A DNA stretch of 64,000 nucleotides from positions 3,224,001 to 3,288,000 of the forward strand of contig NZ_CP025429.1 in assembly GCF_002848345.1 (NCBI RefSeq), in the 5' to 3' direction. The position numbers and the translations under genes are program-made. Shown one piece after another: positions 55,459-64,000 of the stretch. Each line of letters opens with the position of its first letter. The first letter of the stretch is position 1. The notes beneath the pieces are model-generated. The model did not search any database, was not told where the DNA came from, and was given only the letters and a program-made list of their open reading frames with translations. Source of the DNA: Chromobacterium sp. ATCC 53434. Its GTDB lineage: Bacteria > Pseudomonadota > Gammaproteobacteria > Burkholderiales > Chromobacteriaceae.

Positions 55459-55766
55459 ACAGGCAGCGCTCCGAACGCCGGCAGACCGCATGCGATAGAC
55501 ATGGGCAAGCGAAACCGCTTGCCCGCCTCGTCCAGATGCACTCGCGGGCTGCCTCCCGGACAAGCTCCGCGCGACGGTCGGCGGCATGGCGCCCAAGCCC
55601 GGATGCCGCCCACCCCATTCGCTCCCGACCAGCGATTCCACGCCAGGCCCCAGGCGGGGTCCCGCTCGCACCAATGTCCGCCATAAGACAATCAGCAATA
55701 CTACTAAGAGAATTAAAAAAGACTAAACTGGAGGCTACGGGAATGCCCCGGGCAAGGAGGAGCCGA
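55459..55766. other. 308-bp gap before the REC-EAL gene; leader region, no gene seen
   Basis: No credible ORF. The last 90 bp (from about 55682) are AT-rich (AGAGAATTAAAAAAGACTAAAC) and likely hold the promoter and leader of the downstream signalling gene. A very strong AGGAGGAG ribosome site lies at 55755-55762. Confidence 0.45.
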
Positions 55767-57911
55767 ATGCCGGTACATAGCGACATTCTGGTGGTCGACG
55801 ACACCATGACCACGATGATGATGCTGCTGGCTCTGCTATCCACCCAGGGTTACCAAGTCAGTTCCGCCCAGAGCGGCTCCGAAACCCTGGAGAGGGCGGC
55901 CAAGCATCCGCCGGATCTGATCCTGCTGGATTTCAGCCTGCCGGACATGGACGGCATCGCCGTCTGCCGCGAACTGAAGCTGAACCCGCGCACCCGCGAC
56001 ATCCCGGTGCTCTTCCTCAGTGTGATCGCCGATACCGAGACCAAGGTCCAGGGCTTCGCCGCCGGCGCGGTGGACTTCATCGCCAAACCGTTCGAGCGCA
56101 GCGAGCTGTTGGCGCGCGTCAATACCCATCTGGACCTGGCCCGGCTGAAAAAGCGGCTGAGCAAGCTGGTCGAGGAAAAGACCGAATCGCTGCGGTTCAG
56201 CGAGCAGCGCTTCCGCGCGCTGATGGAGCAGGCGCCGGAAGCCATCATGGTGTATGACCTGGACAGCGGCCGCTTCGTCGACGCCAATCGCCAGGCCGAG
56301 CAGCTGACCGGCCGGCCGCTGTCGGCGCTGACGGGCATGACGCCGATAGAGCTGTACGACAAGGAGCAGCCGGACGGCCTGCCCACCGCGGAAAGCGTGC
56401 GCATGCACGTCTCACGCGCGATGAAGGGCGAGATCCAGCTGTTCGAGCGCATCATACTGCGCCCCGACGGCGGCACCGTGCCGTGCGAGGTCCGGCTGGC
56501 CATGCTGCCGAGCGAGGCCGGACACCTGCTGCGCGTCAGCTATATCGACATTTCCTCGCGCATCGCCGCGCAGGAGAAGATCAACCGCCTGGCCTATTTC
56601 GACACGCTGACCGGCCTCTACAACCAAAGCGGCCTGCTGGAGCAGCTGGATTCGCTGTACGGCATCAACCGCGAGGTGGAGCAACCGGCCTTCGCGCTGC
56701 TGTTGATCGACCTCGGCGATTTCAAATTCATCAACGACGTCTACGGCAACCGCATCGGCGACCTGCTGCTGTGCAGCGTGGCCGAGCGGCTGCAGCGGCT
56801 GGCCGGCCCGCGCGGCCATGTGGCGCGGCTAGGCATAGAGTTCGCGCTGCTGCTCAGCGCCGTCGGCGGCCGCGACGAGGCCGATGAAGTGGCCGGCAAG
56901 GTGCTGGACGCCGTCGCCGAGCCGTTCGCCGTCGACGAAATGATGCTGAACATCGCCGCCAGCATAGGCGTCAGCCTGGGTCCGGAACACGGCGAAAACG
57001 GCCAGGAGCTGCTACGCAACGCCGACATGGCGGTCTATCAGGCCAAGCAGCGCGGCGCGCGCCGCATCCAGGTATACGAGGCGGCGCTGGGCCAGCAGAT
57101 GCGCGAGCGCATCGAACTGGAAAAGGAGCTGCGCCAGGCGATAGACGGCGGCCAGCTGGTGCTGCACTACCAGCCGCAGATCGAGCTGGCCAGCGGACGG
57201 GCGGTCGGCGTCGAGGCGCTGGTGCGCTGGCGGCATCCGGACAAGGGCATGATTTCGCCTATGCAGTTCATTCCGCTGGCCGAGCAGTCCGGCCTGATCC
57301 TGCCGCTGGGCCGCTGGGTGCTGCGCGAGGCCTGCGCCCAGCTGCGCCGCTGGCGGGACAAGGGCTGCGGCGGCGAGCTTAGGATGGCGGTCAATCTGAG
57401 CGTCGCGCAGTTCACCGACCACGAGCTGCCGGACTTCGTCGCCGGCGTGCTGAAGGACGCCGGCGTGCCGCCGCACTGCCTGGAGCTGGAAATCACCGAA
57501 TCGTTCACGATGCTGTCGCCGCAGCAATCGATACGGATGATGGAGCAGTTCCGCGCGATGGGCATACACAGCTCGATAGACGACTTCGGCACCGGCCATT
57601 CCTCGCTGGCCTATCTGACCCGTTTCCCGGTAGACACGCTGAAGATAGATCAATCGTTCATACGCAATATCAGCAGCGACGAGAAAGACACGGCGCTGTG
57701 CGACACCATCGCCTACCTGGCCCACCGCATGGGCCTGCAAGTGGTGGCCGAGGGCGTGGAAACCGCCGAGCAGCTAACCTTCCTGACCAGCATCCATGTC
57801 GACGTGGTGCAAGGCTATCTGCTGTGCAAGCCGTTGCCGGCGGCCGAGGTGGAAGCCTTCCTGCTTCATCGCCCGGACACGCTGCCGCAAGCCGGCGTCG
57901 AGTATTTCTAG
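55767..57911 (+). CDS. REC-PAS-GGDEF-EAL protein, probable c-di-GMP phosphodiesterase
   Basis: 714 residues. A receiver domain comes first (ILVVDDTMT, LILLDFSLPDMDG with phosphoacceptor Asp, FIAKPFE). Next are a coiled coil, a PAS domain (RALMEQAPEAIMVYDLDSGRF), a GGDEF-fold domain whose signature is LGIEF and therefore degenerate, and an EAL domain. The EAL domain keeps all catalytic motifs: EALVRW, AVNLSVAQ, LELEITES, DDFGTGHSSL, LKIDQSF, AEGVE and the final QGY. So c-di-GMP hydrolysis is likely, with the GGDEF domain perhaps binding GTP. No partner kinase is adjacent. ATG 55767 has AGGAGGAG upstream. Confidence 0.92.
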   Translation: MPVHSDILVVDDTMTTMMMLLALLSTQGYQVSSAQSGSETLERAAKHPPDLILLDFSLPDMDGIAVCRELKLNPRTRDIPVLFLSVIADTETKVQGFAAGAVDFIAKPFERSELLARVNTHLDLARLKKRLSKLVEEKTESLRFSEQRFRALMEQAPEAIMVYDLDSGRFVDANRQAEQLTGRPLSALTGMTPIELYDKEQPDGLPTAESVRMHVSRAMKGEIQLFERIILRPDGGTVPCEVRLAMLPSEAGHLLRVSYIDISSRIAAQEKINRLAYFDTLTGLYNQSGLLEQLDSLYGINREVEQPAFALLLIDLGDFKFINDVYGNRIGDLLLCSVAERLQRLAGPRGHVARLGIEFALLLSAVGGRDEADEVAGKVLDAVAEPFAVDEMMLNIAASIGVSLGPEHGENGQELLRNADMAVYQAKQRGARRIQVYEAALGQQMRERIELEKELRQAIDGGQLVLHYQPQIELASGRAVGVEALVRWRHPDKGMISPMQFIPLAEQSGLILPLGRWVLREACAQLRRWRDKGCGGELRMAVNLSVAQFTDHELPDFVAGVLKDAGVPPHCLELEITESFTMLSPQQSIRMMEQFRAMGIHSSIDDFGTGHSSLAYLTRFPVDTLKIDQSFIRNISSDEKDTALCDTIAYLAHRMGLQVVAEGVETAEQLTFLTSIHVDVVQGYLLCKPLPAAEVEAFLLHRPDTLPQAGVEYF

Positions 57912-58014
57912 GCCGCGCCCGCCTTGCCGACCGTCAAACCCGGCCCGGCCCGCCATTGCCGCGCGCGCCGATCCGGTGTATCACTGCATCATGTCCATTG
58001 CGCCGGATTCAACC

Positions 58015-58758
58015 ATGCCAGATGACCACCAGCTTGCCGCCGATCTCGCCGCCGCCGCCGGCGAGCTGCTGAACGGCCTGCGCCTCGGCCAGGCCGCCGG
58101 CGACAAGGCGCTGGGCGCGCTGGCCGACGCCCGCTCCGACGCGCTGATCGCCGACCTGCTGCGCGCGGCGCGGCCGGACGACGGCGTGCTGTCGGAGGAG
58201 TCTGCGCCCGACCCGGCCCGGCTGGACAAGCGCCGGGTCTGGATCATCGACCCGCTGGACGGCACACGCGAATACAGCGAGCGCGACCGCGACCGCAGCG
58301 ACTGGGCCGTGCACGTGGCGCTGGCGGTGGACGGCCTGCCGGCCGCCTGCGCCGTCGCGCTGCCGGCGCGCGGCGAGCTGTTCTGCACCCCGTCCGCCAC
58401 GCTGGCGCCGCCCCCGCCGGGCCCGCTGAAGATTCTGGTCAGCCGCAGCCGGCCGCCGGCGCTGGCCGAACGCGTCGCCGCGCGGCTGGGCGCGGAACTG
58501 ATAGGCATGGGATCGGCCGGTGCCAAGGCGATGGCGGTGCTGCGCGGCGAGGCCCACGCCTATCTGCACGCCGGCGGCATGAACGAGTGGGACATCTGCG
58601 CGCCGGCCGGCGTCGCGCTGGCGGCCGGCCTCTACGCGTCGCGGATAGATGGCTCGCCCTGCGTGTTCAACCAGGCGGATGTGAAGATGCCGGACCTGCT
58701 GATCTGCCGACCGGAGCTGGCCGAGACGCTACTGGCGGCGATCGCGGCGGAGGCCTGA
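58015..58758 (+). CDS. Inositol monophosphatase-family protein, CysQ-like
   Basis: About 247 residues. Metal-site motifs are VLSEES, IIDPLDGTREY and the C-terminal EWDICAPAGVALAAG. This is the Li+-sensitive phosphatase fold of 3'(2'),5'-bisphosphate nucleotidases (CysQ) and relatives. It is somewhat smaller than IMPase, which favours a CysQ-type role in recycling PAP from sulfate assimilation. The start is uncertain: ATG 58015 has a GGA eight bases upstream, ATG 57991 adds eight residues without a site. Confidence 0.82.
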   Translation: MPDDHQLAADLAAAAGELLNGLRLGQAAGDKALGALADARSDALIADLLRAARPDDGVLSEESAPDPARLDKRRVWIIDPLDGTREYSERDRDRSDWAVHVALAVDGLPAACAVALPARGELFCTPSATLAPPPPGPLKILVSRSRPPALAERVAARLGAELIGMGSAGAKAMAVLRGEAHAYLHAGGMNEWDICAPAGVALAAGLYASRIDGSPCVFNQADVKMPDLLICRPELAETLLAAIAAEA

Positions 58759-58793
58759 GGCGCCGCCCTGACTCGCAATATCGTGGACAGACG

Positions 58794-60257
58794 CTAAGGC
58801 AGCCAGCGCCGGATCGGCTCCAGATCCAGATGCTTCTCCAGCATGTCGGCCAGCTTGTCGATATTGGCCTCGCGCAGCGCCGGGTAGTCCAGCGCCTCCG
58901 GCGCCGCCAGCCCCGCCCAGCGCAGGATGGCCTGGCAGGCGGCCGGCTCGTCGAACACGCCGTGCAGATAGGTGGCGAATATCTGGTCGTCGTCCGAACG
59001 CGCGCCGTCGACGGCGCCATCGTCGAAGCGCACCGCGGGCCTGGCCAAGGCGGGCCCGGCGCTGACGCCCATGTGGATTTCGTAGCCGGCGGCCTCGGCG
59101 TCGTCAAGCGTCAGCCGGCCGCGCATCCGCGTCAGCCGCTTTTCCGACTCCAGCGTGGTTTCCATGTCCAGCCATGAGAGACCGTCGCCGCTGCCCGGCT
59201 CGCCTTCCAGTCCGTCCGGATCGTGCAGCCTGCGCCCCAGCATCTGCAGGCCGCCGCAGATGCCCAGCACCTTGCCGCCGTAGCGCAGATGGCGGCGTAT
59301 CGCCTCTTCCCATCCCTGGGCGCGCAGCCAGGCCAGATCGGCCAACACGCTCTTGCTGCCGGGCAGCACGATCAGGTCGGCCGGCGGAATGGCCTGGCCG
59401 GCTCGCACCAGCGTGAAGTCCACCTGCGGATGCAGGCGCAGCGGGTCGAAGTCGGTGTGGTTGCTGACGCGCGGCGCGGCCGGCGCGACCACCCGCAGCT
59501 TGTCGCCGCCGCCCTCAGCGCCGCCCGGCTTGTCCAGGCCCATGCTGTCCTCGGCCTCCAGGTGCAGGTCGTACAGATAGGGCAGCACGCCGAGCACCGG
59601 CTTGCTGGTGTGTTGCTCCAGCCAGTCGACGCCGGCCTTCAGCAGGGACGGATCGCCGCGGAAGCGGTTGATCACCAGACCCACCACCCGGGCGCGCTCC
59701 GATTCGGACAACAGCGCCAGCGTGCCGGCCAGATGGGCGAACACGCCGCCGCGCTCGATGTCGGCCACCAGGATCACCGGGCAGTCCACCGCCTCGGCGA
59801 AACCCATATTGGCGATATCGCCGTCGCGCAGATTGATCTCGGCCGGACTGCCGGCGCCCTCGGCGACGATGCACTGGTACTGTTCGGCCAGCCTGGCGTG
59901 CGACGCCAGCACCGCCTGCATCGCGATGGGCTTGTAGCCGTGGTAGCCGCGCGCCTCCATGTTTCCGATCGCGCGGCCCTGGATGATGACCTGCGAGCCG
60001 GTATGGCTGTTGGGCTTCAGCAGCACCGGGTTCATGTCGGTGTGCGGCTCCACGCCGCAGGCCTGCGCCTGCACCGCCTGCGAGCGGCCGATCTCGCCGC
60101 CGTCGGCGGTCACCGCGCTGTTCAGCGCCATGTTCTGCGGCTTGAACGGCGCCACGCGAATGCCGCGCCGGGCCAAAAGCCGGCACAGGCCGGTGGCCAG
60201 CGCGCTCTTGCCGGCGTCGGACGTGGCGCCCTGGATCATGATGGTCTTGGCGGTCAT
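58794..60257 (-). CDS. cobQ: Cobyric acid synthase
   Basis: 487 residues. The N-terminal P-loop-like motif is [20 protein letters not shown], with a Walker B-like [14 protein letters not shown]. The C-terminal class I glutamine amidotransferase has the nucleophile Cys in [12 protein letters not shown] and the catalytic HGVFDEPA. It amidates four carboxylates of adenosylcobyrinate a,c-diamide. GGGAGAT precedes ATG 60257. It diverges from cobD across 133 bp. I see no cobalamin riboswitch there. Confidence 0.96.
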   Translation of the reverse strand: MTAKTIMIQGATSDAGKSALATGLCRLLARRGIRVAPFKPQNMALNSAVTADGGEIGRSQAVQAQACGVEPHTDMNPVLLKPNSHTGSQVIIQGRAIGNMEARGYHGYKPIAMQAVLASHARLAEQYQCIVAEGAGSPAEINLRDGDIANMGFAEAVDCPVILVADIERGGVFAHLAGTLALLSESERARVVGLVINRFRGDPSLLKAGVDWLEQHTSKPVLGVLPYLYDLHLEAEDSMGLDKPGGAEGGGDKLRVVAPAAPRVSNHTDFDPLRLHPQVDFTLVRAGQAIPPADLIVLPGSKSVLADLAWLRAQGWEEAIRRHLRYGGKVLGICGGLQMLGRRLHDPDGLEGEPGSGDGLSWLDMETTLESEKRLTRMRGRLTLDDAEAAGYEIHMGVSAGPALARPAVRFDDGAVDGARSDDDQIFATYLHGVFDEPAACQAILRWAGLAAPEALDYPALREANIDKLADMLEKHLDLEPIRRWLP

Positions 60258-60390
60258 GGCGATCTCCCTGCGCATAGCTGGCTGACAACGCTTAGAATGG
60301 CGGCTTGATTCATTCCGGCCGTCCGGCGCGCAATCGGCTTGCGCATTGGATATTCACCAGCGGCGGCCGGCCATTATATAGGGCTGTCCG

Positions 60391-61329
60391 TTGAATTCCG
60401 CACTGTTTCTGCCGCTGGCGCTGCTGATGGACCGCCTGCTGGGCGAACCCCCGCGCTGGCACCCCTTGGTCGGCTTCGGCCGGCTGGTCAAGGCCGTGGA
60501 GCGGCTGGCCTACCCGTCAGCGCCGGAAGCTGAGCCGGTCTGGCGGATTCGGCTGCGCGGCGCGGCCGCCATCTCGCTGCTGATCCTGCCTTTCGCCCTG
60601 CTGGCCTGGGCACTGGCGAAACCGCCGTGGCTGGGCGCCATCGTTCCCATCGTCCTGCTGTACCTGGCCGTCGGCGCGCAGAGCCTGGCCCAGCACGCCG
60701 AGGTGGTGCGAAAAGCGCTGGCCGACGGCGATCTGGCCCTGGCCCGCGAACGCGTCGGCTGGATCGTCAGCCGCGACACCAGCGAGCTCGACGAGGCCGG
60801 CGTCGCCCGCGCGGCCATCGAGTCGGTGCTGGAGAACGGCAGCGACGCCGTCTTCGCCGCGCTGTTCTGGTTCCTGGTCCTTGGCGCGCCCGGCGCGGTG
60901 CTGTACCGGCTGGCCAACACGCTGGACGCGATGTGGGGCTACAAGAACGATCGCTATCTGCACTTCGGCTGGGCCGCCGCGCGTTTCGACGACGTTTTGA
61001 ACTACCTCCCGGCGCGCTTGACCGCCTTCACCTATCTGCTGCTGGGCCATGCCGCCGACGGCTGGCGCTGCTGGCGGACTCAGGCGCCAACCTGGTACAG
61101 CCCCAACGCCGGTCCGGTGATGGCGGCCGGCGCCGGCGCGCTGGGCGTCAGCCTGGGCGGCGGCGCGCGCTATCACGGCCAGTGGAAGGAACGTCCGCCG
61201 CTCGGTTGCGGTCCCACCCCCACGCACGAGGACATCGGCCGCGCGGTGCGGCTGGTCAAGCGCGGCATGTGGCTGTGGGCCGGCCTGTCGCTGACGTCGG
61301 CCATCTTGATCGGAGCGATTCATGCTTGA
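60391..61329 (+). CDS. cobD: Adenosylcobinamide-phosphate synthase (CobD/CbiB)
   Basis: 312 residues, integral membrane. Typical features are [22 protein letters not shown] at the N-terminus, [14 protein letters not shown] [21 protein letters not shown], and [40 protein letters not shown]. It attaches aminopropanol phosphate to adenosylcobyric acid. The start codon is TTG 60391 with AGGG upstream. Its stop overlaps the cobC start by eight bases. Confidence 0.94.
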   Translation: MNSALFLPLALLMDRLLGEPPRWHPLVGFGRLVKAVERLAYPSAPEAEPVWRIRLRGAAAISLLILPFALLAWALAKPPWLGAIVPIVLLYLAVGAQSLAQHAEVVRKALADGDLALARERVGWIVSRDTSELDEAGVARAAIESVLENGSDAVFAALFWFLVLGAPGAVLYRLANTLDAMWGYKNDRYLHFGWAAARFDDVLNYLPARLTAFTYLLLGHAADGWRCWRTQAPTWYSPNAGPVMAAGAGALGVSLGGGARYHGQWKERPPLGCGPTPTHEDIGRAVRLVKRGMWLWAGLSLTSAILIGAIHA

Positions 61330-62317
61330 ACACGGAGGCAGCCTGCTGCGGGCCGCGGCGGAATACGGCATCCCGGCCGGCGACTGGCTAGACCTGTCCA
61401 CCGGCGTCAATCCCAACGGCTGGCCGGTGCCGCCGCTGTCGGCCGACAGCTGGCTGCGGCTGCCGCAGAACGACGACGGGCTGGAGGCGGCGGCGGCGGA
61501 ATATTACGGCAGCGGCAAGCTGCTGGCCGTGGCCGGTTCTCAGCCGGCCATACAGCTGCTGCCGCGGCTGCGCGCGCCGTGCCGCGTCGGCATGCTGACC
61601 CTGTGCTACGCCGAACATCCGTACCACTGGCAACAACGCGGCCACCAGCTGTTCCGCCTGTCGCCGGATCAGCTGGCGGCCGGCATCGACCAGCTGGACG
61701 TGGTGCTGCTGTGCAATCCCAACAACCCGACCGGCGACCGCTTCGACCCGGCGCTGCTGGAGGGCTGGCGGCAACGGCTGGCCGCGCGCGGCGGCTGGCT
61801 GGTGGTGGACGAGGCTTTTCTGGACGCGTCGCCGCAGAACAGCATGCTGCCGCACGCCGGCAAGCCGGGCCTGATCGTGCTGCGCTCGGTCGGCAAGTTC
61901 TTCGGCCTGGCCGGCGCGCGCGCCGGCTTCGTGTTCGGCTGGCCGGCGCTGCTGCGGGCGCTGGCCGAGGAGTTGGGGCCATGGACCGTGGCCGGCCCGG
62001 CGCGCGAGGCGGTGAAGCTGGCGCTGCGCGACACCGTCTGGCAGCAGGCGATGAAAACCAAGCTGCAACGCGACAGCGCGCGACTGCAACGCTGCCTGGA
62101 GCGGCACGAACTGGCCCCGGCCGGCGGCTGCGAGCTGTTTCAGTGGACCCCCGGCGACGCCAGTCTGCCGCTGCACCGCTACCTGGCCGGCCGCGGCATC
62201 CTGACCCGCTACTTCGAGGCCATACCCAGCCTGCGCTTCGGCCTGCCCAGGGCCGACGCCGACTGGGTGCGGCTGGAGCAGGCGCTGACGGACTGGCGGC
62301 GGCACGCCGCCGGCTGA
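61322..62317 (+). CDS. cobC: L-threonine-O-3-phosphate decarboxylase (cobalamin synthesis)
   Basis: 331 residues, PLP-dependent aminotransferase fold. It has [13 protein letters not shown] near the start, [24 protein letters not shown] and the Schiff-base Lys in [18 protein letters not shown], the CobC/CobD arrangement. It makes aminopropanol phosphate used by the preceding enzyme. Naming follows the Pseudomonas convention (cobC); the Salmonella name for this enzyme is cobD. It overlaps the upstream gene, so the two are coupled. Confidence 0.93.
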   Translation: MLEHGGSLLRAAAEYGIPAGDWLDLSTGVNPNGWPVPPLSADSWLRLPQNDDGLEAAAAEYYGSGKLLAVAGSQPAIQLLPRLRAPCRVGMLTLCYAEHPYHWQQRGHQLFRLSPDQLAAGIDQLDVVLLCNPNNPTGDRFDPALLEGWRQRLAARGGWLVVDEAFLDASPQNSMLPHAGKPGLIVLRSVGKFFGLAGARAGFVFGWPALLRALAEELGPWTVAGPAREAVKLALRDTVWQQAMKTKLQRDSARLQRCLERHELAPAGGCELFQWTPGDASLPLHRYLAGRGILTRYFEAIPSLRFGLPRADADWVRLEQALTDWRRHAAG

Positions 62318-62336
62318 GCGGGCCCGGAAAGACCCG

Positions 62337-63713
62337 TCACAGCGCGGTGTCTTGCAGCGCTCGCCCGGCGTCGCCGTTCCATTCCTTCTGACAACGGCGC
62401 AGCAATACCTCGGCCGGGGTCAGGCCAGTGGTCGCCGCCTGCTCAGCGCTGCGCAGGTACATCGTCTCGTCCCGCCCATGCTCGTCAAGCAACTTGCGGC
62501 GACGCAAGGCTCCGTGCGCCAGCTCAAGTATCTCGCGCGCGACGTCGAGCACCATGCGCTTGCCGAACGGCGCGCGCAGGCCCTCGGCGGGAACGCACCG
62601 ACGCGCCTCCTCTATCTCTTCGTGCGGCACCGCCTTGACCAGATCCCAGCAGGCGTCGAGGGCCGCGGTGTCGTACAGCAGGCCGACCCACAACGCCGGC
62701 AAGGCGCACAGATGATCCGGACCGCCGGCATCGGCGCCCCGCATCTCGAGATAGCGCTTCAGGCGCACTTCGGGAAACAGCGTGCTGAGGTGATCGGCCC
62801 AATCGGAAAGCCGCGGCAACTCCCCCGGCAACTGGGGCAGGCGCCCCTGCAGGAAGTCGCGGAACGACTCGCCGGCGACATCGATATACTTGCCGTCCCG
62901 ATAGACAAAGTACATCGGCACGTCGAGCGCATAGTCGGCGTAGCGTTCGTAGCCCATGCCGGACTCAAACACGAACGCGGGCACGCCGCAACGGGCCGAA
63001 TCGGTGTCCAGCCAGGTATGGCAGCGGTTGGACAGCATCCCGGTCGGCGCCTTCTCCCGGAACGGCGAGTTGACGAAGAGCGCGGAGACCACCGGCTGCA
63101 GAGCCATGGCCACGCGCATCTTCTTCACCATGTCGGCCTCGGTGGCGAAGTCCAGGTTGACCTGGACGGTGGCGGTGCGATACATCATGTCCAGCCCGCG
63201 CGTGCCGACCTGCTGCATATACCTGCGCATGATGGCGTAACGCTGCTTGGGCATAGAGGCGACCTCGTCCAGCCGCCAGCTTGGCGCAAAGCCCAGGCCG
63301 GAGAACCGCATGCCCAGGCCCTCAGCCACGGTCCGCACCTCATCCAGGTGCGCCGTCAGCTCGGTCCGGGTCTCGTGCAGGGTCCGCATCGGCGCGCCCG
63401 ACAGCTCGAACTGCCCGCCAGGCTCCAGCGACACCATCGCGAGAGAGCCGGGCCTGCTCAGCGCGATGACCTTGCCGTTCTCGTTTATCGGCGTCCAGTC
63501 AAATCGCTGGGCCAGCAGCTCCATCAGGCGGCCAATGCCCGCCGGGCCCTCATAGGGCACGCTGCTCAGATCATCGCAGCGAAACGGAAACTTCTCGTGC
63601 TCGGTGCCGATGAGCCAGCGCTCGCGGGGCTTTTCGCCAGCGGCGAACCACTCGACCAGCTCGTGTTTGCTGGCAATCGGCGGGCCCAAGGGCTCGTTTG
63701 TTTTTGTCGACAT
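62337..63713 (-). CDS. gshA: Glutamate-cysteine ligase, GCS2 (plant/alphaproteobacterial) type
   Basis: 458 residues. The family motif IGTEHEKFPF is followed by ISLEPGGQFELSGAP-like MVSLEPGGQFELSGAP, LGFAPSWRLDEVASMPKQRY and TATVQVNLDF. It ligates Glu and Cys to gamma-glutamylcysteine, the first step to glutathione. GGGG lies six bases before ATG 63713; the longer frame upstream is discarded. A type related to plant enzymes is used rather than the gamma-proteobacterial GshA. Base composition is slightly lower in GC and the upstream region is strikingly AT-rich. Confidence 0.92.
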   Translation of the reverse strand: MSTKTNEPLGPPIASKHELVEWFAAGEKPRERWLIGTEHEKFPFRCDDLSSVPYEGPAGIGRLMELLAQRFDWTPINENGKVIALSRPGSLAMVSLEPGGQFELSGAPMRTLHETRTELTAHLDEVRTVAEGLGMRFSGLGFAPSWRLDEVASMPKQRYAIMRRYMQQVGTRGLDMMYRTATVQVNLDFATEADMVKKMRVAMALQPVVSALFVNSPFREKAPTGMLSNRCHTWLDTDSARCGVPAFVFESGMGYERYADYALDVPMYFVYRDGKYIDVAGESFRDFLQGRLPQLPGELPRLSDWADHLSTLFPEVRLKRYLEMRGADAGGPDHLCALPALWVGLLYDTAALDACWDLVKAVPHEEIEEARRCVPAEGLRAPFGKRMVLDVAREILELAHGALRRRKLLDEHGRDETMYLRSAEQAATTGLTPAEVLLRRCQKEWNGDAGRALQDTAL

Positions 63714-63790
63714 GTACAGCCCCTTATCCGAGAACGGTGGGAAAAAATCCGGCGGTGATCGCCAAGCATGCAACTCAATTGAACGAATAA

Positions 63791-63843
63791 TTCCACATTA
63801 GTATGATAAAATAATTACATATGCTATTGTAATATTAGTGGAA
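63791..63843 (-). promoter_or_regulatory. AT-rich nested-dyad region upstream of gshA
   Basis: TTCCAC (63791-63796) is inverted as GTGGAA (63838-63843), and inside it ATTACA pairs with TGTAAT around TATGCTAT. The about 60-bp block is far richer in A+T than anything nearby. It probably contains the gshA promoter and a regulator site. Confidence 0.5.
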
Positions 63844-64000
63844 TGTAAAGTCCGTAAAAAGATTCTCCGCTTGCCTGATTCGAAGGCCCGCGCCGCCGCG
63901 GGCACTCCCTGCCAAAAATCGTCATTCGACGGCAGGCAGAGACCCCCGACTCCGATACGCGCCTCGTTTCCGACGACCGGCGCCATACCGCCCTCCTCGC
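63844..64000. other. Window end; no firm gene
   Basis: A 62-codon minus-strand ORF (63986 to 63798) with AGGAGGG upstream of its ATG runs into the AT-rich block; it is too short and odd to call. A CCTGCC/GGCAGG hairpin lies at about 63909-63937. Whatever lies upstream continues outside the window. Confidence 0.3.

Noticed and set aside
52762..55698. 978-codon minus-strand frame over the ABC-F and SDR genes
   Set aside because: Covers two well-supported plus-strand genes and shows no protein family.
60258..60390. Cobalamin riboswitch upstream of the cob genes
   Set aside because: The gap is only 133 bp and lacks the conserved B12-box-like core.
63798..63986. 62-residue minus-strand ORF at the window end
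   Set aside because: Good AGGAGGG before the ATG, but the frame runs through the AT-rich dyad and has no family; probably chance.

Overview
The window is a GC-rich (roughly two-thirds G+C), densely coded stretch of a betaproteobacterial chromosome. Protein content and local gene sets (hrcA, recA-recX, alaS, dnaX-ybaB-recR, rho beside trxA, a late cobalamin group, complete kdpFABCDE) fit the Neisseriales, most likely Chromobacterium or a close relative. The genus is an inference from protein style and was not tested by a search.

Layout. 1-1.3 kb: 3' part of an outer-membrane efflux channel. 1.4-2.7 kb: an orphan lipoprotein and two identical tandem tRNA-Ser(GGA) genes. 2.7-7.5 kb: a FemAB/GNAT-like protein, NAD synthetase nadE, a large lipoprotein and the lipoprotein carrier lolA. 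7.5-14.2 kb (minus strand): methyltransferase, recR, an SRPBCC-like protein, ybaB, dnaX, mltB, hrcA. 14.3-19.6 kb (plus): recA, recX, an SRPBCC protein, alaS, a GNAT acetyltransferase. 19.7-29.6 kb: an alternate chaperone-usher (CS1 / cable-pilus type) fimbrial operon, chaperone - pilin - usher - tip adhesin - second pilin. It is bracketed by an RcsB-like response regulator and a divergent BvgS-like hybrid kinase, followed by a solute-binding protein. 29.6-31.4 kb: a repeat element, a TSUP permease and a long regulatory region. 31.4-39.7 kb: the Kdp potassium-uptake operon with its kdpDE sensor system, preceded by an extra 30-residue membrane ORF and a KdpE-type operator. 39.7-41.9 kb: an accessory pocket with a 99-residue unknown, a 267-bp MITE and an unrecognised 420-residue protein. 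41.9-49.8 kb: MATE pump, murB, HAD hydrolase, MAPEG protein, ECF-type permease, nadC, a diguanylate cyclase and a Nudix CoA pyrophosphatase. 49.8-52.6 kb: rho, trxA, fabI. 52.7-58.8 kb: ABC-F ATPase, SDR, a REC-PAS-GGDEF-EAL protein and a CysQ-like phosphatase. 58.8-62.3 kb: cobQ, cobD (cbiB), cobC. 62.3-64 kb: gshA behind an AT-rich operator-like region.

How parts work together. The fimbrial genes form a self-contained surface-organelle module with its own phosphorelay (periplasmic sensor kinase with REC and HPt, plus a LuxR/RcsB-type regulator). KdpFABC is a high-affinity K+ pump controlled by KdpD/KdpE. nadE and nadC serve NAD synthesis, and cobQ-cobD-cobC assemble the nucleotide loop of cobalamin.

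Most interesting non-coding signals: (i) a family of about 100-bp elements in convergent intergenic gaps, with a nearly invariant 58-nt core between 20-nt inverted arms that differ between loci yet stay paired; (ii) a MITE whose apparent target-site duplication is the stop codon of the upstream gene, plus related solo ends; (iii) a promoter placed directly before a terminator at 39.7 kb; (iv) a TTTATA-N5-TTTATG KdpE-like operator.
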